From Symbiodinium natans (lineage: Eukaryota > Sar > Dinophyceae > Suessiales > Symbiodiniaceae), in the NCBI GenBank assembly GCA_905221605.1, contig CAJNDS010000059.1, positions 1 to 64,000 of the forward strand: DNA of 64,000 bases, given 5' to 3'. Positions 1 to 9,995 of the stretch are shown here, in pieces; position 1 is the first letter of the stretch; the number at the start of each line of letters is the position of its first letter. The notes under the pieces were generated by a model. That model had not been told where the DNA came from and searched no databases. It saw only the letters and a program-made list of their open reading frames with translations. Made by a program: the position numbers and the translations under genes.

Positions 1-3000
1 TGTGTGTCTCTGTGTGTGTGTCTCTGTGTGTGTGTGTGTGGGGGGTGTGTGTGCATGATCAGTGTCAAAGCATTGGAAGCTCAGCTCTAGACGCTTCAGG
101 CAGCCAACGTTGCCGAAGTTTCTCGTCGGAGCCGCCTGCGTCTTTGCAGTTTTCGCAGCTGCCTTTGGGAAAAAAATGCGTCCGCCTTGTTGCAACCTGC
201 TACATGAACAGCGCTGGCTTCCTCAATTCGGCAGCGGGCATAATTATTAGGGTTTCGTAGCGCGACAGTATGCGACCCACGGGTACACGAAGTTCCTGCT
301 GAAGGCTTTCTTACGAGCTCTGAGGATCCTGCGACGTGGCGGCTTGCATAAGCCTGCGATGAGCTCTGAGCTACGGCCACAACACGTAGAACTCGCACGA
401 CATCTTCCAGCCACCCAGGTCTTGATGCTTCTTGAATCTTACAGAACTGAGTCGAGCACATGGCCCTGTCCATGGACCAGGAAGTCATACCCAACGCACA
501 TCACGTCAGGATCGTGTGACGTGCATGCCCTCAGACTCACAAACTCGCTGCAAGCCGTCTTCGTGTGTCTTCTGAGGAGAGAGCACTCCGCCGCACCAGA
601 CACAGGCTTCTCCAGCAAGCTTTACCCCGCAGTAGGTCGCTTCAGAACTCCCATCCTTGCTGCCTCAGAGCTGTCGTCACTAGAAAAGCTAAGGAATCAC
701 GATTCCTCTCATACAGTTTCTGGAACCGCAAGGCATGGTGCTGAGGCAAATATGCTTGTCCTTGATGGAACTGCAGCCCGTGGCCTGGAATTCCAGCCAA
801 ACGAAACAAATGAACAATACAGGATAGCAGCAATCTCCGCTGAAGAGCTGAGGTTGGGACCACGCTACTGAGGCATTGTGCATCGGCCTCAACCTCACGG
901 CCACTTTTCTCACAGCACAAGAGAGGAACATGCACAGATACACGTTCACAGCAGGTGCATATGATCAAACGACACATTCCAACCCAGTACCTCAGGTGTG
1001 GCAAATGCGGCCGCAAATGCATCATTGGACTCCTGCGCTGATCTCCCAGGAATCCAGGTGTTACATCTTCTCTTCTCCAAACCATCCGCACTGCACGACG
1101 CCTTGAACTGTATCTGATGCATTTGCGATGGCTCGCACTCACAAATTGCATGGTCGTACACCTGGCGAAGGCCGCAGATGCAGCTAAACCTTTGCAAACT
1201 GCCCAACCACTCACTTGATTTCACATAGCGACCTCGAACATAGTATCACAGGTAGCTGCAGATTTCCTGGCAAAGGCCGTGGAAATGCTGACGACAGCGG
1301 GACGCATAGAAACAAGAACAGCCCAGGACACGCGTCGCAGCTGCCCACATCGGCCAAGGCGGCTGACTTGCATTGCCAGCCGCCTTTCAGGAAAGCTTAA
1401 AGTTGAGGCAACCATTGCGATGGCACTCTCAAATATGAAAAGGCTGTCTCTGAAGCTTGTGAAAAAGGAACATACTTCAAGACTAAACATGACAGTAAAC
1501 GAGCCATTCGAGCGTCAGAAAGGCCGACATGCTCGAACCCCTACCCATCCCTTCGGACACCTTGGGCAGCACAGTATTCCGCACAGGAGGCGAACGTCTC
1601 CTGCAGGGAAGCAGACAGGCCGCTGAGGCACAGAGCTGCAGTGAAGCAGACAGGGGTGCATGAAACACCCACCAGCGACCGACAGATAAACCAATGGCAG
1701 ACCAGTGAAGGGCTTGAGTGAGGCACTCCTTGATGCTCGGAACCGAAGCTTTGCAGAATCCGCACATTTTGCCTTCAACTTCCACGGCACGGAACTCCAC
1801 AAGGCAGGAAATTCATCACTGGATGACGCGTGCTCGGTGCGAGGCCCAATTTCATCCAAGTTGGAAAACTTGCATTTTCAAACGGCACCTGGCCACGGTG
1901 CAAACTTGACACAAGCTGACGCAAACGTCATGAGATGATGTAAGATGTGGCTATTTCAAAATGTCAGCGCAGGGGATTGAACATGTTGCCTGATTGTTCT
2001 TCAGCAATGGGCCTACAGGTATATCTCGCAAGAATCCGAGCATCAGTTAAAGTCCATCTTCGACACGATCTCCTAGCTCCGACATGCGATCAGATGCTTG
2101 GGGGATCTTTGAAACCTGTGATGATTGGCACAATACAGTCATCAGTGTATATTGGTGCTCCGCAGCTGCACGGTGCAGCTAAAACTCCGGCAAAAAAACC
2201 GACAAAGCACGATCGCTTGGTCAAGTCTGCGTCTGGATGTGCCGGACAAAACAAGCGGCTTGCTACAAATGTCTGAGCTCTTTGCAAGAATCGTTTCTTT
2301 GCCGAAAAGCCTACAGCCTACATCCATCTTCGTAGAACCTCTCAGCAAGGGGCCCGAAGCATTAGCCAAACGACGACTACTGCGGCTTGCGCGCGTGGAC
2401 GGTCACGAGCGGACCCTGCAGGGTGTGGACTTCTCTATTTTTACGAGCATGATGTCATGCACGTCACCGATATGATTTCTCGGGGTCCGAGGTTCAGGGT
2501 AAGTAAGTTGGTTCGAGGGCGCCTCCGGAGATGCACGGCGTGTGCCGGAGCTGTGTGTTCAAAAGCAGCAACTTGATCTGAAACAGTTCACATAGATTGG
2601 CTCTCGAGCCTGCGCAAGCCTCCGGCCCTCGCGCCCCCACCGATTCCCATGGCGCTCCTCTTGCATTCATCATTGGTTGGTCTTGCTGCCCCAGCCCGTC
2701 GCATTGGGGACGGGGGTGTGGGAGCGGCAGTAGTCGTGGTGGCTGTGGCCGTGCTAGAGGTAATGGCAGTATATGGCGGTGGCAGTGGCCATGGCAACCG
2801 CAGTTGCAGCGGTAGTGGCATGGTGGTGGCGGTGGTGGTCGGGGTGGTCATGGAAACACTTGTATCCGAGGTGATGGTCATAATTTAGTCATAATAGTTC
2901 ATTGTGCCGAATCCTACTATCGTAACACACTCCAGGCCTCCCCAAGAGCAACATCCCCGCCATCAGCGCCAGTGGGCTCGCCGAGCAGGCCTCAAACAAC

Positions 3001-3540
3001 AACGCTTCGGGAATACTTGCAAACACAAAGGACAGACGGCACCGGCCTGCACCTGCCAGGAGTACGAAAAAAGACAACTTGTGAGTCGAAGCCATAACCT
3101 GCCAATACGTCATGAGACATGCAAGATGCAAGCTAGTGCTGCTTCGGACTCTCGTCATCCTCTCTCCCGACTTCGCCTGGCTGCACCGAATGGCGTGGGA
3201 ATGGGAAAATTGGGAATATGAAAAACCGGTCTGATCCGTCAAACTCTGGCATTCCCAGGGTTGGCTGCGCGTGGCCACAAGCATGGTACATCCAAGGCTG
3301 AGCAGGCGCAGGCAAACTGTGGAGGCCGAGAGGTCCCCGGTTTCACGCAACAGGCGTATCAAATTCTCATTTCGCCATCCGCTCAAAGATGCTCAAAGGC
3401 GTTCTAAACTGCGGTCGTTTTGTGAATTTGGATCTGCTGCCCCTGGAAGCCGTCATGCCGCACGGTCTTGTTCCATCGCCGAGTCTTGGGTCGATGAGAA
3501 GTTCGGGACGTGACGTGATAGTGACAGTTCACCTTGCCGC
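1..3540. other. No supportable gene; short simple repeats
   Basis: The first 55 bases are a TG/TCTG microsatellite. Bases about 2700-2880 are a GTGG/GGC-rich low-complexity stretch. Open frames up to about 190 codons exist on both strands (for example around 344-871 and 642-1214), but none shows a motif, a family resemblance or convincing splice signals. I see no gene I can defend here. Confidence 0.5.
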
Positions 3541-3559
3541 ACTTTCGAGCGGGCTTGGT

Positions 3560-4750
3560 GCCGCTTTCGCGGCTACTTTGCTGAGGCTTTGTTGGAAGCT
3601 CCTTGTCACTGCGCGTCGCCCCGGGCGCAGCATTTGCTCCGCGACGTCCCGCCCGACCACATCCTCCCTTTTGCCCGGGCCCACGATGACGCGATATGGG
3701 ACGTCATCACGCGCCTTCTTGGTGGGGAAGGCCCGGGTGAGGAGGCTGCGTGGACTGCAGCGCGCCTCGGCGCCTTCCTGCCGCCCAGCTTGGGGGGCCT
3801 GGGCTTGTTGGCTGCAGAGCGGGCTGCGCCGGCTGCATACTGGGCGGCTTGGCCCTCCCAGTTTTGCGCCAACGCTTCCCCGACGTCGCCCAGCAACTCG
3901 TGCGCGCGCTCGAAGGCGATGCAGTCGCCGCACCGCCCTGCGTGCGGGCAGCGGCAGCGGCTACGGAGCGCTTAGACGCGGCTGGTTGGGATGAGCGGCC
4001 TCACTGGGCGGCATGTGCCGACGGGGCCCAGGTCCCGGCTGCAGACGGTGAGCTCGGGCTCGGTGGCCCTGGCTGGCAGCGACGCGCTGTTCTCGCACTC
4101 CACACGTCCTTCCGAGAACGCGAGCTGCTCCCGGCCATGGCGCCCGATGCGCAAGCCCTCTTTCGCTCTCAGTCTGGGCAACATGTGGGCATGTGGCTCG
4201 CCGCTATACCGGCTGACGCAGCTGCGACCCTGGCCCCAGACTTGATGCACATTGCCCTCAGGCGACGCCTCCGCCTGCCGCTACCATTGACCGCCCTGCA
4301 TTGTGGAGGCGACGGAGCTCCCGGCTGCGCGCGAGGCGGTCGGGGCGGACGCGAGAAGGGGCCGCGTTGGCGGCCGCGCGCCGCCGCAAGCACGCGCGAT
4401 ATCCCGAGCTCCTGCGGGGAGGTCCGCAACCGCTCGTCGTGCTCGCGGCGGAGGTGGGCGGCAGGTGGGGCGAGGAGTGCCAGCGCTTCGTTCGCCAGCT
4501 CCTGCGTCTCCGCGTTCAGAGGGCCCCTGCAACCCTGCGTGCCACGGCGGCCCAGGGGTGGGCAAGGCGATGGTGGGGCCTGCTCTCGGTCGCCGTGCAG
4601 AGGGCAGTTGCCAGCACGGCCCTGGGTGTCTGGACGATGCCGGCGCTGCCGAGCTCGCCGGAGGGTCCCCCTCGCTGATGTCCTTGAGCTCGCCGATTTC
4701 GCGGGGCCCAGCCGCCTGCCGCTTCGGTGAGACGTGTGTACATAGGGGGG
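3560..4750 (+). pseudogene. Decayed LINE fragment, copy A (RT C-terminal region and endonuclease-like tail)
   Basis: A 3' piece of a dinoflagellate-type non-LTR retrotransposon on the plus strand. The signal moves between frames. One frame at 3589-3850 contains HLLRDVPP and FLPPSLGGLGLLAAER. A second at about 3840-4290 contains ERLDAAGWDERPHW and GELGLGGPGWQRRAVLALHT. A third at about 4330-4678 contains AAARRRKHARYPELL and LVVLAAEVGGRWGEECQRF. The segment that should hold the zinc-finger and the first part of the endonuclease-like domain is missing between about 4290 and 4330. An A-rich run follows at 4785-4799 and looks like the poly(A) tail. Frameshifts and the deletion make it non-functional. 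It faces a related minus-strand copy tail to tail. Confidence 0.75.
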
Positions 4751-4784
4751 TGTGGGGACCTGGATCACGACCGCCGCGAGAGGA

Positions 4785-4840
4785 AAACAAAAAAAAAACG
4801 TGCGCAACACGGCGTCGTCCGTCACCGACCAACTTTTTTT
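4785..4840. other. Tail-to-tail junction of two LINE copies (A-run then T-run)
   Basis: An A-rich run at about 4785-4799 ends copy A on the plus strand. A T-run at about 4833-4840 is the tail of the minus-strand copy B. The coding ends of the two copies on either side form a large imperfect inverted repeat. Confidence 0.6.
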
Positions 4841-6060
4841 CCCTGCAAACTCGTCCCGACATGGTCCACTTGCAGTCGGCTGGGCGCGGCCGCCTCAGCG
4901 AAGTCAAGGACATCGCCAAGGGGCACGCCGTCCGGCGCGCCGGGAAGTGGTGGCATGGTCCAAACCCCGAGCACGGAACTTGCCACGGCACGCTGCAGAG
5001 CGACAACAGGAAGCCCCACCAGCGACGCGCCCATCCCCGTGAGGCGCAGGAGCTGACGGAGGAACTGACGGCACTCATCACTCCAGCGACCGCCAATTTC
5101 CGCAGCCAGGACGACCAGTTTCTGTGGGTCCCCCTGTCTAAGCTCGGGATAGCACGCGGCCTTGCGCCGACGTGCTGCAGCGAGCGCAACCCCATCGCGA
5201 GCATCTGCGCCGGGGACAGGGTGACCGGCGCGGGTCAAGGGAGAGACGAGCGTCACAGCGCCTCCGTAGACCACAAAGTCGAGGCGACGGCGGTCATCTG
5301 GCGGGACTTGTGGGGCAGTGGTGCAGGCAAAGCCACTGCTGTGGCACCACGCATCCTTCGGACCCCACCGCTTCCCGCACGACCTGCACCCATGCGTGCT
5401 CAAGGACGAAGCCGCGGCGAGGCAGCAGGCCTGTGCGGGGGCAGGCGAGGTAGTGGTCCCCAAGCCCATCGAATCCCATCGATCTCCCCCCGGCAGCCTG
5501 GGCGACCGTCCCCACCGCCGCAATGCCAAGTGCATAAGGTCAGGGGCAAGGGTGGTTGCTGCGTCTGTGGGGATGGCATGGGATGGCTGCGAGCCACGCA
5601 GGACCGGACTGGGATCGTAGGAGGAAGCTGGAGGGATGGCAGGCAGCAGCTCACGCTCCCGAAAGAAAGTGTGAAGTGCGAGAACAGCGTGCCGCTGCCA
5701 GCCAAGGCCTCCCAGCCCGAGCTCCCCTTGCGATGGTGGCACCGGTGCCCCGCCAGCGCACGCTTCCCAGCCGGGACGGTCTGCCCAACCCGCCTCATCG
5801 AGCCGCACTGCCGCGGCAGCGGCAGCCTGCAAGCACGGCGGATCCCGGGCCTCGGTGAGGTCATGGAGCAAGCGGTCCGCAGCTTCCGGATACCGCTGGC
5901 GCAGGACCGGGAGCGCGTCGGCCCATGCTGCCCAGCATGCCGCTGGTGAGATGCGCTCGGCCGCGAGAAGGCTCAGCCCCCCCTGACTCGGCGGCAAAAA
6001 AGCGAGGGCGCGTGCACATCCCGAACACCACCAAGCGGCAGCGGCGCGCCCGCTCCAGCT
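4841..6060 (-). pseudogene. Decayed LINE fragment, copy B1 (RT C-terminal region and endonuclease-like tail)
   Basis: Minus-strand relative of copy A. Matching segments in order are FLPPSQGGLSLLAAERISPA, then RLDEAGWADRPGWEACAGG, then GELGLGGLGWQRHAVLALHT. A cysteine/histidine stretch with GLGDHYLACPRTG follows in a shifted frame (about 5330-5480), and last come VALAAARRRKAACYPELRQG and LVVLAAEIGGRWSDECRQFL. The last two are the conserved tail of the putative restriction-like endonuclease domain found in many dinoflagellate LINEs. The zinc-finger part is out of frame, so this copy is broken. Its upstream end abuts another LINE fragment near 6060. Confidence 0.7.
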
Positions 6061-6789
6061 CGGCATAAGTTTAGCGTTGTTTGCGGCGTGTAGCCTGGGC
6101 AAGAACGATGCCGGGACGGGCATCGGCGCCGGTGCTGGGCTGGCCGTCCCGGCCGAGGGGGCTGACGAGCGTGGCATCAACTGCCACAGGGGCAGCCCGT
6201 TGCAGACAACCTCAATCCGCCGTGCGTCCTGCATGGGCACATCGAGGTTCATGTCGGCCAGCCGCACGTTTCTGGCCACACGCGCGCCAGCCTCGCGACA
6301 CACCCTGGCGAGGGCTCGCTCAAGAGGGATGGCGCGCGAGGCAAGGACGCCAGCAGTGGCACACGCCGTCCGGTGGTCACCCAGCACATCCTGCGGCCTT
6401 CGGCAGGCGCAGGTCCGCGGTGCGAGCTGGAGCGGCAGGCGCAACCGGCGAAGGAGGAGGACGCGGAAGTGCGCACTGGCCTGTGATAGCAAGCAGCGCT
6501 CGTGAGGCAGGTGACAGGTTCGGAAAGCCGTCTCGAACGCGCGCTCGTCACAGGCGTGGGCAGCACGTCGCTGCCATCGCGTCTGGAGGCCTCGGCGGGA
6601 GGCTGCATCACCTCCCCCCCAGCCAGGCGCCGTGTAGCCTTGGGCGCCAAGGTACACAGCTGCGTGGTGGGCAGCCGCGGTTGACGGCAGGCTGTCAGCC
6701 ATCGGCCCCTGCAGCGCCTGCAGCATGCGTGCAGCATGCGTGCAGCAGCCCCTGGCGCCCTGTCTCGCAGGACAGGTAGCGCGTCGCAC
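6061..6789 (-). pseudogene. LINE fragment, copy B2 (zinc-finger plus endonuclease-like start)
   Basis: The minus frame holds RLRLPLQLAPRTCACRRPQD, then GDHRTACATAG (a CxC...GDHxxxC zinc-binding pattern), then ALARVCREAGARVARNVRLA and DARRIEVVCNGLPLW. The last two are typical of the C-terminal endonuclease-like domain of dinoflagellate LINEs. The segment stops near 6060, where the frame runs into unrelated LINE copy B1, so the long open frame across 4822-6789 is a fusion of two fragments. Upstream, the same frame continues into the 6790-7638 ORF, broken by one TAG at 6790-6792. Confidence 0.6.
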
Positions 6790-7823
6790 CTAGGTAGCGC
6801 GTCGCACCTGTGCAGCGTGGCGGTCAGTACGTGCACAAGTTTGCAGAGTCGGCACGCGGCGTCGGAACTCGGCCAACAGATCGAAGTCAATGCCGGTCCC
6901 TGCGAACGAATGTCGGGGATGAGACGGCGCCGACGGGACACAATCACTCACCGAAGCCGTGCCTTCCTCGTCTGGTCCCGAGTCACGGGGCACCCCGTGG
7001 GCGCGGCGGCGCCGCATACGACCCTGCGCGCGGGGAGCGCAGGCCGCGGCGGCAGCCTCCGTACCCTCCACCGGGGGCACAATCGGCGGCTCCTGGCGGA
7101 AGCGATCGGAGTGGCGATCGAGCGCCGATGCCACCCGGAGGCCACCGTAAAACTCCAGGAGAGCCTCCTGCACAGGGGCAAGCACGTAGCCATCGGGCTC
7201 ACGCAACTGACGCACTGCCCAGCCCACGTGCACCAATGCAGTGGCAGGTAGCCCCGCCTCCCCCAAGCGCTCTAGAATGTCGGGTATGTGATGGTTGTAT
7301 GCAGGCGTGGCCTCAGCAGCACGACGGATGGCCGCTGCCAGCAACCGTGGCGAGACAGGATCGGACGCAACCAATAGTCGCCTGGCTTCTTCCCACCAGC
7401 CGTGGGTCCGCGGGTCTCGCCAAGCCTCGGCCGCAGGCGATAGCAGGTCCCCCGCTGCAGCGTGCAGCAGCGGCACGTATAGCCAGGAGTTGGTGCTCTC
7501 CCAGACCTCGCCTGCGGGATGCCCGCGCGATGTGAGAGTGCAGTCGGGGCAGCGGCTATGGGCACAGTGGACACAAGAGGTCGTCGGCAGTCCGCCGGAG
7601 CTGCCGACTGCAGGCGCTCCAAACAAACGCAGCAGCATTCATCCTCCAGCATTTGCACTGGGGCCGCGATGTAGACAGACGTAAAAAAGGAGCGAACAAA
7701 AAAAAACATAAAAAAACGTGCCTTGCCATGCTCAGCGTTTCCCGCCCGCGGCTTGAAATCGTTCAAAGACCTGAAGAAGCTCCAAGGCTCGGTGCCTTGT
7801 GCCTTTGCTGCCCTTGTCGACGC
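6605..7823. repeat. Direct repeat X, left copy (1219 bp)
   Basis: Matches 16417-17635 at a constant offset of 9812 bases. The one difference I found is G at 7590 against A at 17402. The right copy begins exactly at the outer edge of the retroelement repeat A1, while this left copy continues without a break into LINE copy B2. The pair brackets the tyrosine-recombinase retroelement. Confidence 0.9.
6790..7638 (-). CDS. 282-aa retroelement-associated ORF with Cys cluster (left copy)
   Basis: Opens with ATG at 7638 and ends in TAG at 6790-6792. I do not recognise the family. Near the N-terminus there is a C-x2-C-x4-C-x2-C cluster (CVHCAHSRCPDC), which suggests zinc or nucleic-acid binding. The middle is helical and Leu/Ala-rich, and the C-terminal third is basic with RMRRRRAH. 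It reads in the same frame as the LINE fragment downstream. The stop lies in a short tandem duplication that repeats VRRAT on both sides, so the stop may be secondary and the ORF may be the upstream part of one LINE polyprotein. A nearly identical copy lies at 16602-17450. Confidence 0.45.
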   Translation of the reverse strand: MLLRLFGAPAVGSSGGLPTTSCVHCAHSRCPDCTLTSRGHPAGEVWESTNSWLYVPLLHAAAGDLLSPAAEAWRDPRTHGWWEEARRLLVASDPVSPRLLAAAIRRAAEATPAYNHHIPDILERLGEAGLPATALVHVGWAVRQLREPDGYVLAPVQEALLEFYGGLRVASALDRHSDRFRQEPPIVPPVEGTEAAAAACAPRAQGRMRRRRAHGVPRDSGPDEEGTASVSDCVPSAPSHPRHSFAGTGIDFDLLAEFRRRVPTLQTCARTDRHAAQVRRAT

Positions 7824-7995
7824 AGCATTTGCACTGGGGCCGCGATGTAGACAGACGTAAAAAAGGAGCGAACAAAAAAAAACATAAAAAAACGTGCCTT
7901 GCCATGCTCAGCGTTTCCCGCCCGCGGCTTGAAATCGTTCAAAGACCTGAAGAAGCTCCAAGGCTCGGTGCCTTGTGCCTTTTGCTGCCCTTGTC
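7648..7995. repeat. Two tandem copies of a ~176-bp A-rich segment
   Basis: Bases 7648-7818 recur at 7824-7995 with one inserted T in the second copy. Each copy carries A-runs and ends in a GCCCTTGTC sequence. The second copy stops precisely where retroelement repeat B2 begins. The same segment occurs once more near 17460-17630. Confidence 0.85.
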
Positions 7996-8255
7996 TATGC
8001 GACTCTCACTCCGAAAGCGCGCTCAGTACAGCTCCCACCCCAATGTGAAGGAAATTTTCATGTAAGCATCAGCAAGAGCATGAGGAGGGCTCATGGTGCA
8101 AGCAACTGAAATAAGCATCCTGTCTCTTTGAGCTGGTGGGCGAGACATGATTGATCCAAATGACTGTCCTTGCAGCCTCGTTCACGCACACTGCTATGCA
8201 GTGCGGTGGCGCAAAGTTCGCAGGCCTGGAATCGGGCCTGCGCCCAAGACATCCC
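7996..8255 (-). repeat. Split direct repeat B2 (3' end of element)
   Basis: 260 bp, matching B1 at 8475-8734. It forms the outer left edge of the element. It contains AAATTTTCATG at 8052-8062, the reverse complement of part of the palindrome in repeat A. Confidence 0.9.
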
Positions 8256-8277
8256 CCCCTTTGGGCGGGCGGGAGGG

Positions 8278-8473
8278 GAGAGCTTGAAAAAGTCTTCACA
8301 TGAAAATTTCATGTGTGACTGCATCACATAAACTCATCACATTGCAACAAAAGGCCGTCCTACAAAAGCGAGAGGGTGTTCAAACACGTGTATGTGTAAG
8401 GACTTTTTGTCCCACCCTAGACTCGCGCAAGAAACTCCGAAGCAACATAAACCATCGTGCCAGCACTTAATCA
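8278..8473 (-). repeat. Split direct repeat A2
   Basis: 196 bp, matching A1 at 16221-16416. A 22-bp GC-rich spacer (8256-8277) separates it from B2, and one base separates it from B1. It holds a 19-nt perfect palindrome with one central base at 8297-8315 (CACATGAAA A TTTCATGTG), a candidate recombinase site. Confidence 0.9.
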
Positions 8474-8474
8474 T

Positions 8475-8734
8475 TATGCGACTCTCACTCCGAAAGCGCG
8501 CTCAGTACAGCTCCCACCCCAATGTGAAGGAAATTTTCATGTAAGCATCAGCAAGAGCATGAGGAGGGCTCATGGTGCAAGCAACTGAAATAAGCATCCT
8601 GTCTCTTTGAGCTGGTGGGCGAGACATGATTGATCCAAATGACTGTCCTTGCAGCCTCGTTCACGCACACTGCTATGCAGTGCGGTGGCGCAAAGTTCGC
8701 AGGCCTGGAATCGGGCCTGCGCCCAAGACATCCC
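8475..8734 (-). repeat. Split direct repeat B1
   Basis: 260 bp copy of B2. It begins 7 bases after the ORF4 stop codon (8742-8744) in the direction of the element. Confidence 0.9.
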
Positions 8735-8741
8735 GCATCCT

Positions 8742-9995
8742 TCATCCAACATGTTCCCGCACATTGGTGAATTGCAACTGCCTGAGCAAAGCTCCGGCCC
8801 ATCTTCTTGTAACCGTAACAAAGACAGTCCTTTCGCGCCATACCGCCTGCATTCTGCCATTGAAAATTCGGAAAGGGTTGAAGGTGTTGCTCCGCAGCAA
8901 AATCATCAACGATACAAACACCATGAGCCCCCCTCCCCGCAAGGTGGCCCAACCAGGACACCAAGCCCGTAAGTGCATAACCACAGCGCGGAAAGCCACC
9001 TGAACAGATAACCAGCAGCGCCTGGAAGGCGGCATCCACGAAACATCCACCATGGCCGCTTGCTCATGTAAATTGGAAGAGGCCGGCAGGGAAGCGGTGA
9101 TGTTCCCAATCAGGCGCTGAATCTGGTCATGCTGAGTGGTGATGCTGACGTTCAGGGCTTGCCATAGCGGATTGGCCCACTGAGCCACAAACCGCACCTC
9201 AACGTAGCGAAATGCAAACATGAGATACCCGCTGGGCAGCACATAAGCCGAACCTGTCGCCGACCAATACAACCCGTGTACCTCCAAATCCGCAGCAGTG
9301 GAGGCGACGTACGGCAATGAGATGCCCACGGAAGACACCAAAGATGCCCAAAGAGCGAGAGCTTCTGAGCGATTGGTTCGAATAGCGGACTGGCCGTGTA
9401 GCGAATGAAGCCACTCCACCAGAACGGCGCCGTGAGCGCCCATGACCGACCCCTCAGTGGAGGTGCAGTGGAGATCGAGCAGGTCCACGCCCAACCACGC
9501 TGTGCGGATGAGATCCAAGGAGCCGGAGGTGAAGGCTAACACGGCCGAAGATGTAGTCGAGGCAAACTCCGTACCGTGATCCAACACCACGGCCGCCGCC
9601 ACCGAGGCACGCTCCGACACCAAGGCGACGGAGGAGACTAGGCGCGTCACTTGCTCAACAAAGCCCCACTGGGAACATTGCGTGATGAGCAACAGCATGC
9701 ACAACCAAAAAGCTCCGTTCCTGCCAAAAGCTGCAAACCGGGCCCACCAGCGCTTCACACGTGAGCGCATCAGGCCGCGCGGAGTGCGACGCACAGCGGT
9801 GGAGGGGACCGCAGGAGCCGCCCGCGCTTGAAGACCACCAGAGGTTGGCGGACGCGAGGCGGCTCGGCGGAGTGTGGGCCCTGGCGTGTGCGCCCTGGAA
9901 GGTCGTAGCCGGCGCCTAGGAGTGGAGGTTGGAAGAGGAAGGACGGGCGGTACTGGGACTTCGACGCCATCAAAGTCCAGCAGGGCGGGAGCCAT
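8742..9995 (-). CDS. ORF4: predicted membrane protein, envelope-like by position (417 aa)
   Basis: The ATG at 9995-9993 lies inside the last codons of the recombinase gene (26-nt overlap), and the stop is just before repeat B1. Residues 1-80 are Pro/Arg-rich. A basic stretch RSRVKRWWARF (about 77-87) precedes a hydrophobic helix near 94-108. A long middle region has three N-glycosylation sequons (N208, N282, N298), and a second hydrophobic helix lies near 355-367, followed by a basic tail. This layout (basic N-terminus, helix, sequon-bearing middle, C-terminal helix) fits a membrane protein with a lumenal or outer domain. An envelope role is inference: no fusion peptide or furin-like site is obvious and cysteines are few. 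The frame is open further upstream, but that part is only the shadow of the recombinase gene. Confidence 0.7.
   Translation of the reverse strand: MAPALLDFDGVEVPVPPVLPLPTSTPRRRLRPSRAHTPGPTLRRAASRPPTSGGLQARAAPAVPSTAVRRTPRGLMRSRVKRWWARFAAFGRNGAFWLCMLLLITQCSQWGFVEQVTRLVSSVALVSERASVAAAVVLDHGTEFASTTSSAVLAFTSGSLDLIRTAWLGVDLLDLHCTSTEGSVMGAHGAVLVEWLHSLHGQSAIRTNRSEALALWASLVSSVGISLPYVASTAADLEVHGLYWSATGSAYVLPSGYLMFAFRYVEVRFVAQWANPLWQALNVSITTQHDQIQRLIGNITASLPASSNLHEQAAMVDVSWMPPSRRCWLSVQVAFRAVVMHLRAWCPGWATLRGGGLMVFVSLMILLRSNTFNPFRIFNGRMQAVWRERTVFVTVTRRWAGALLRQLQFTNVREHVG

Noticed and set aside
4303-5949. 548-codon plus-strand open frame
   Set aside because: It runs out of LINE copy A and across the antisense of LINE copy B1. 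The minus strand carries the recognisable domains, so this is an antisense shadow.
6604-7996. Target-site duplication around the YR element
   Set aside because: The bases outside A1 and B2 do not match each other. YR elements are not expected to make one.
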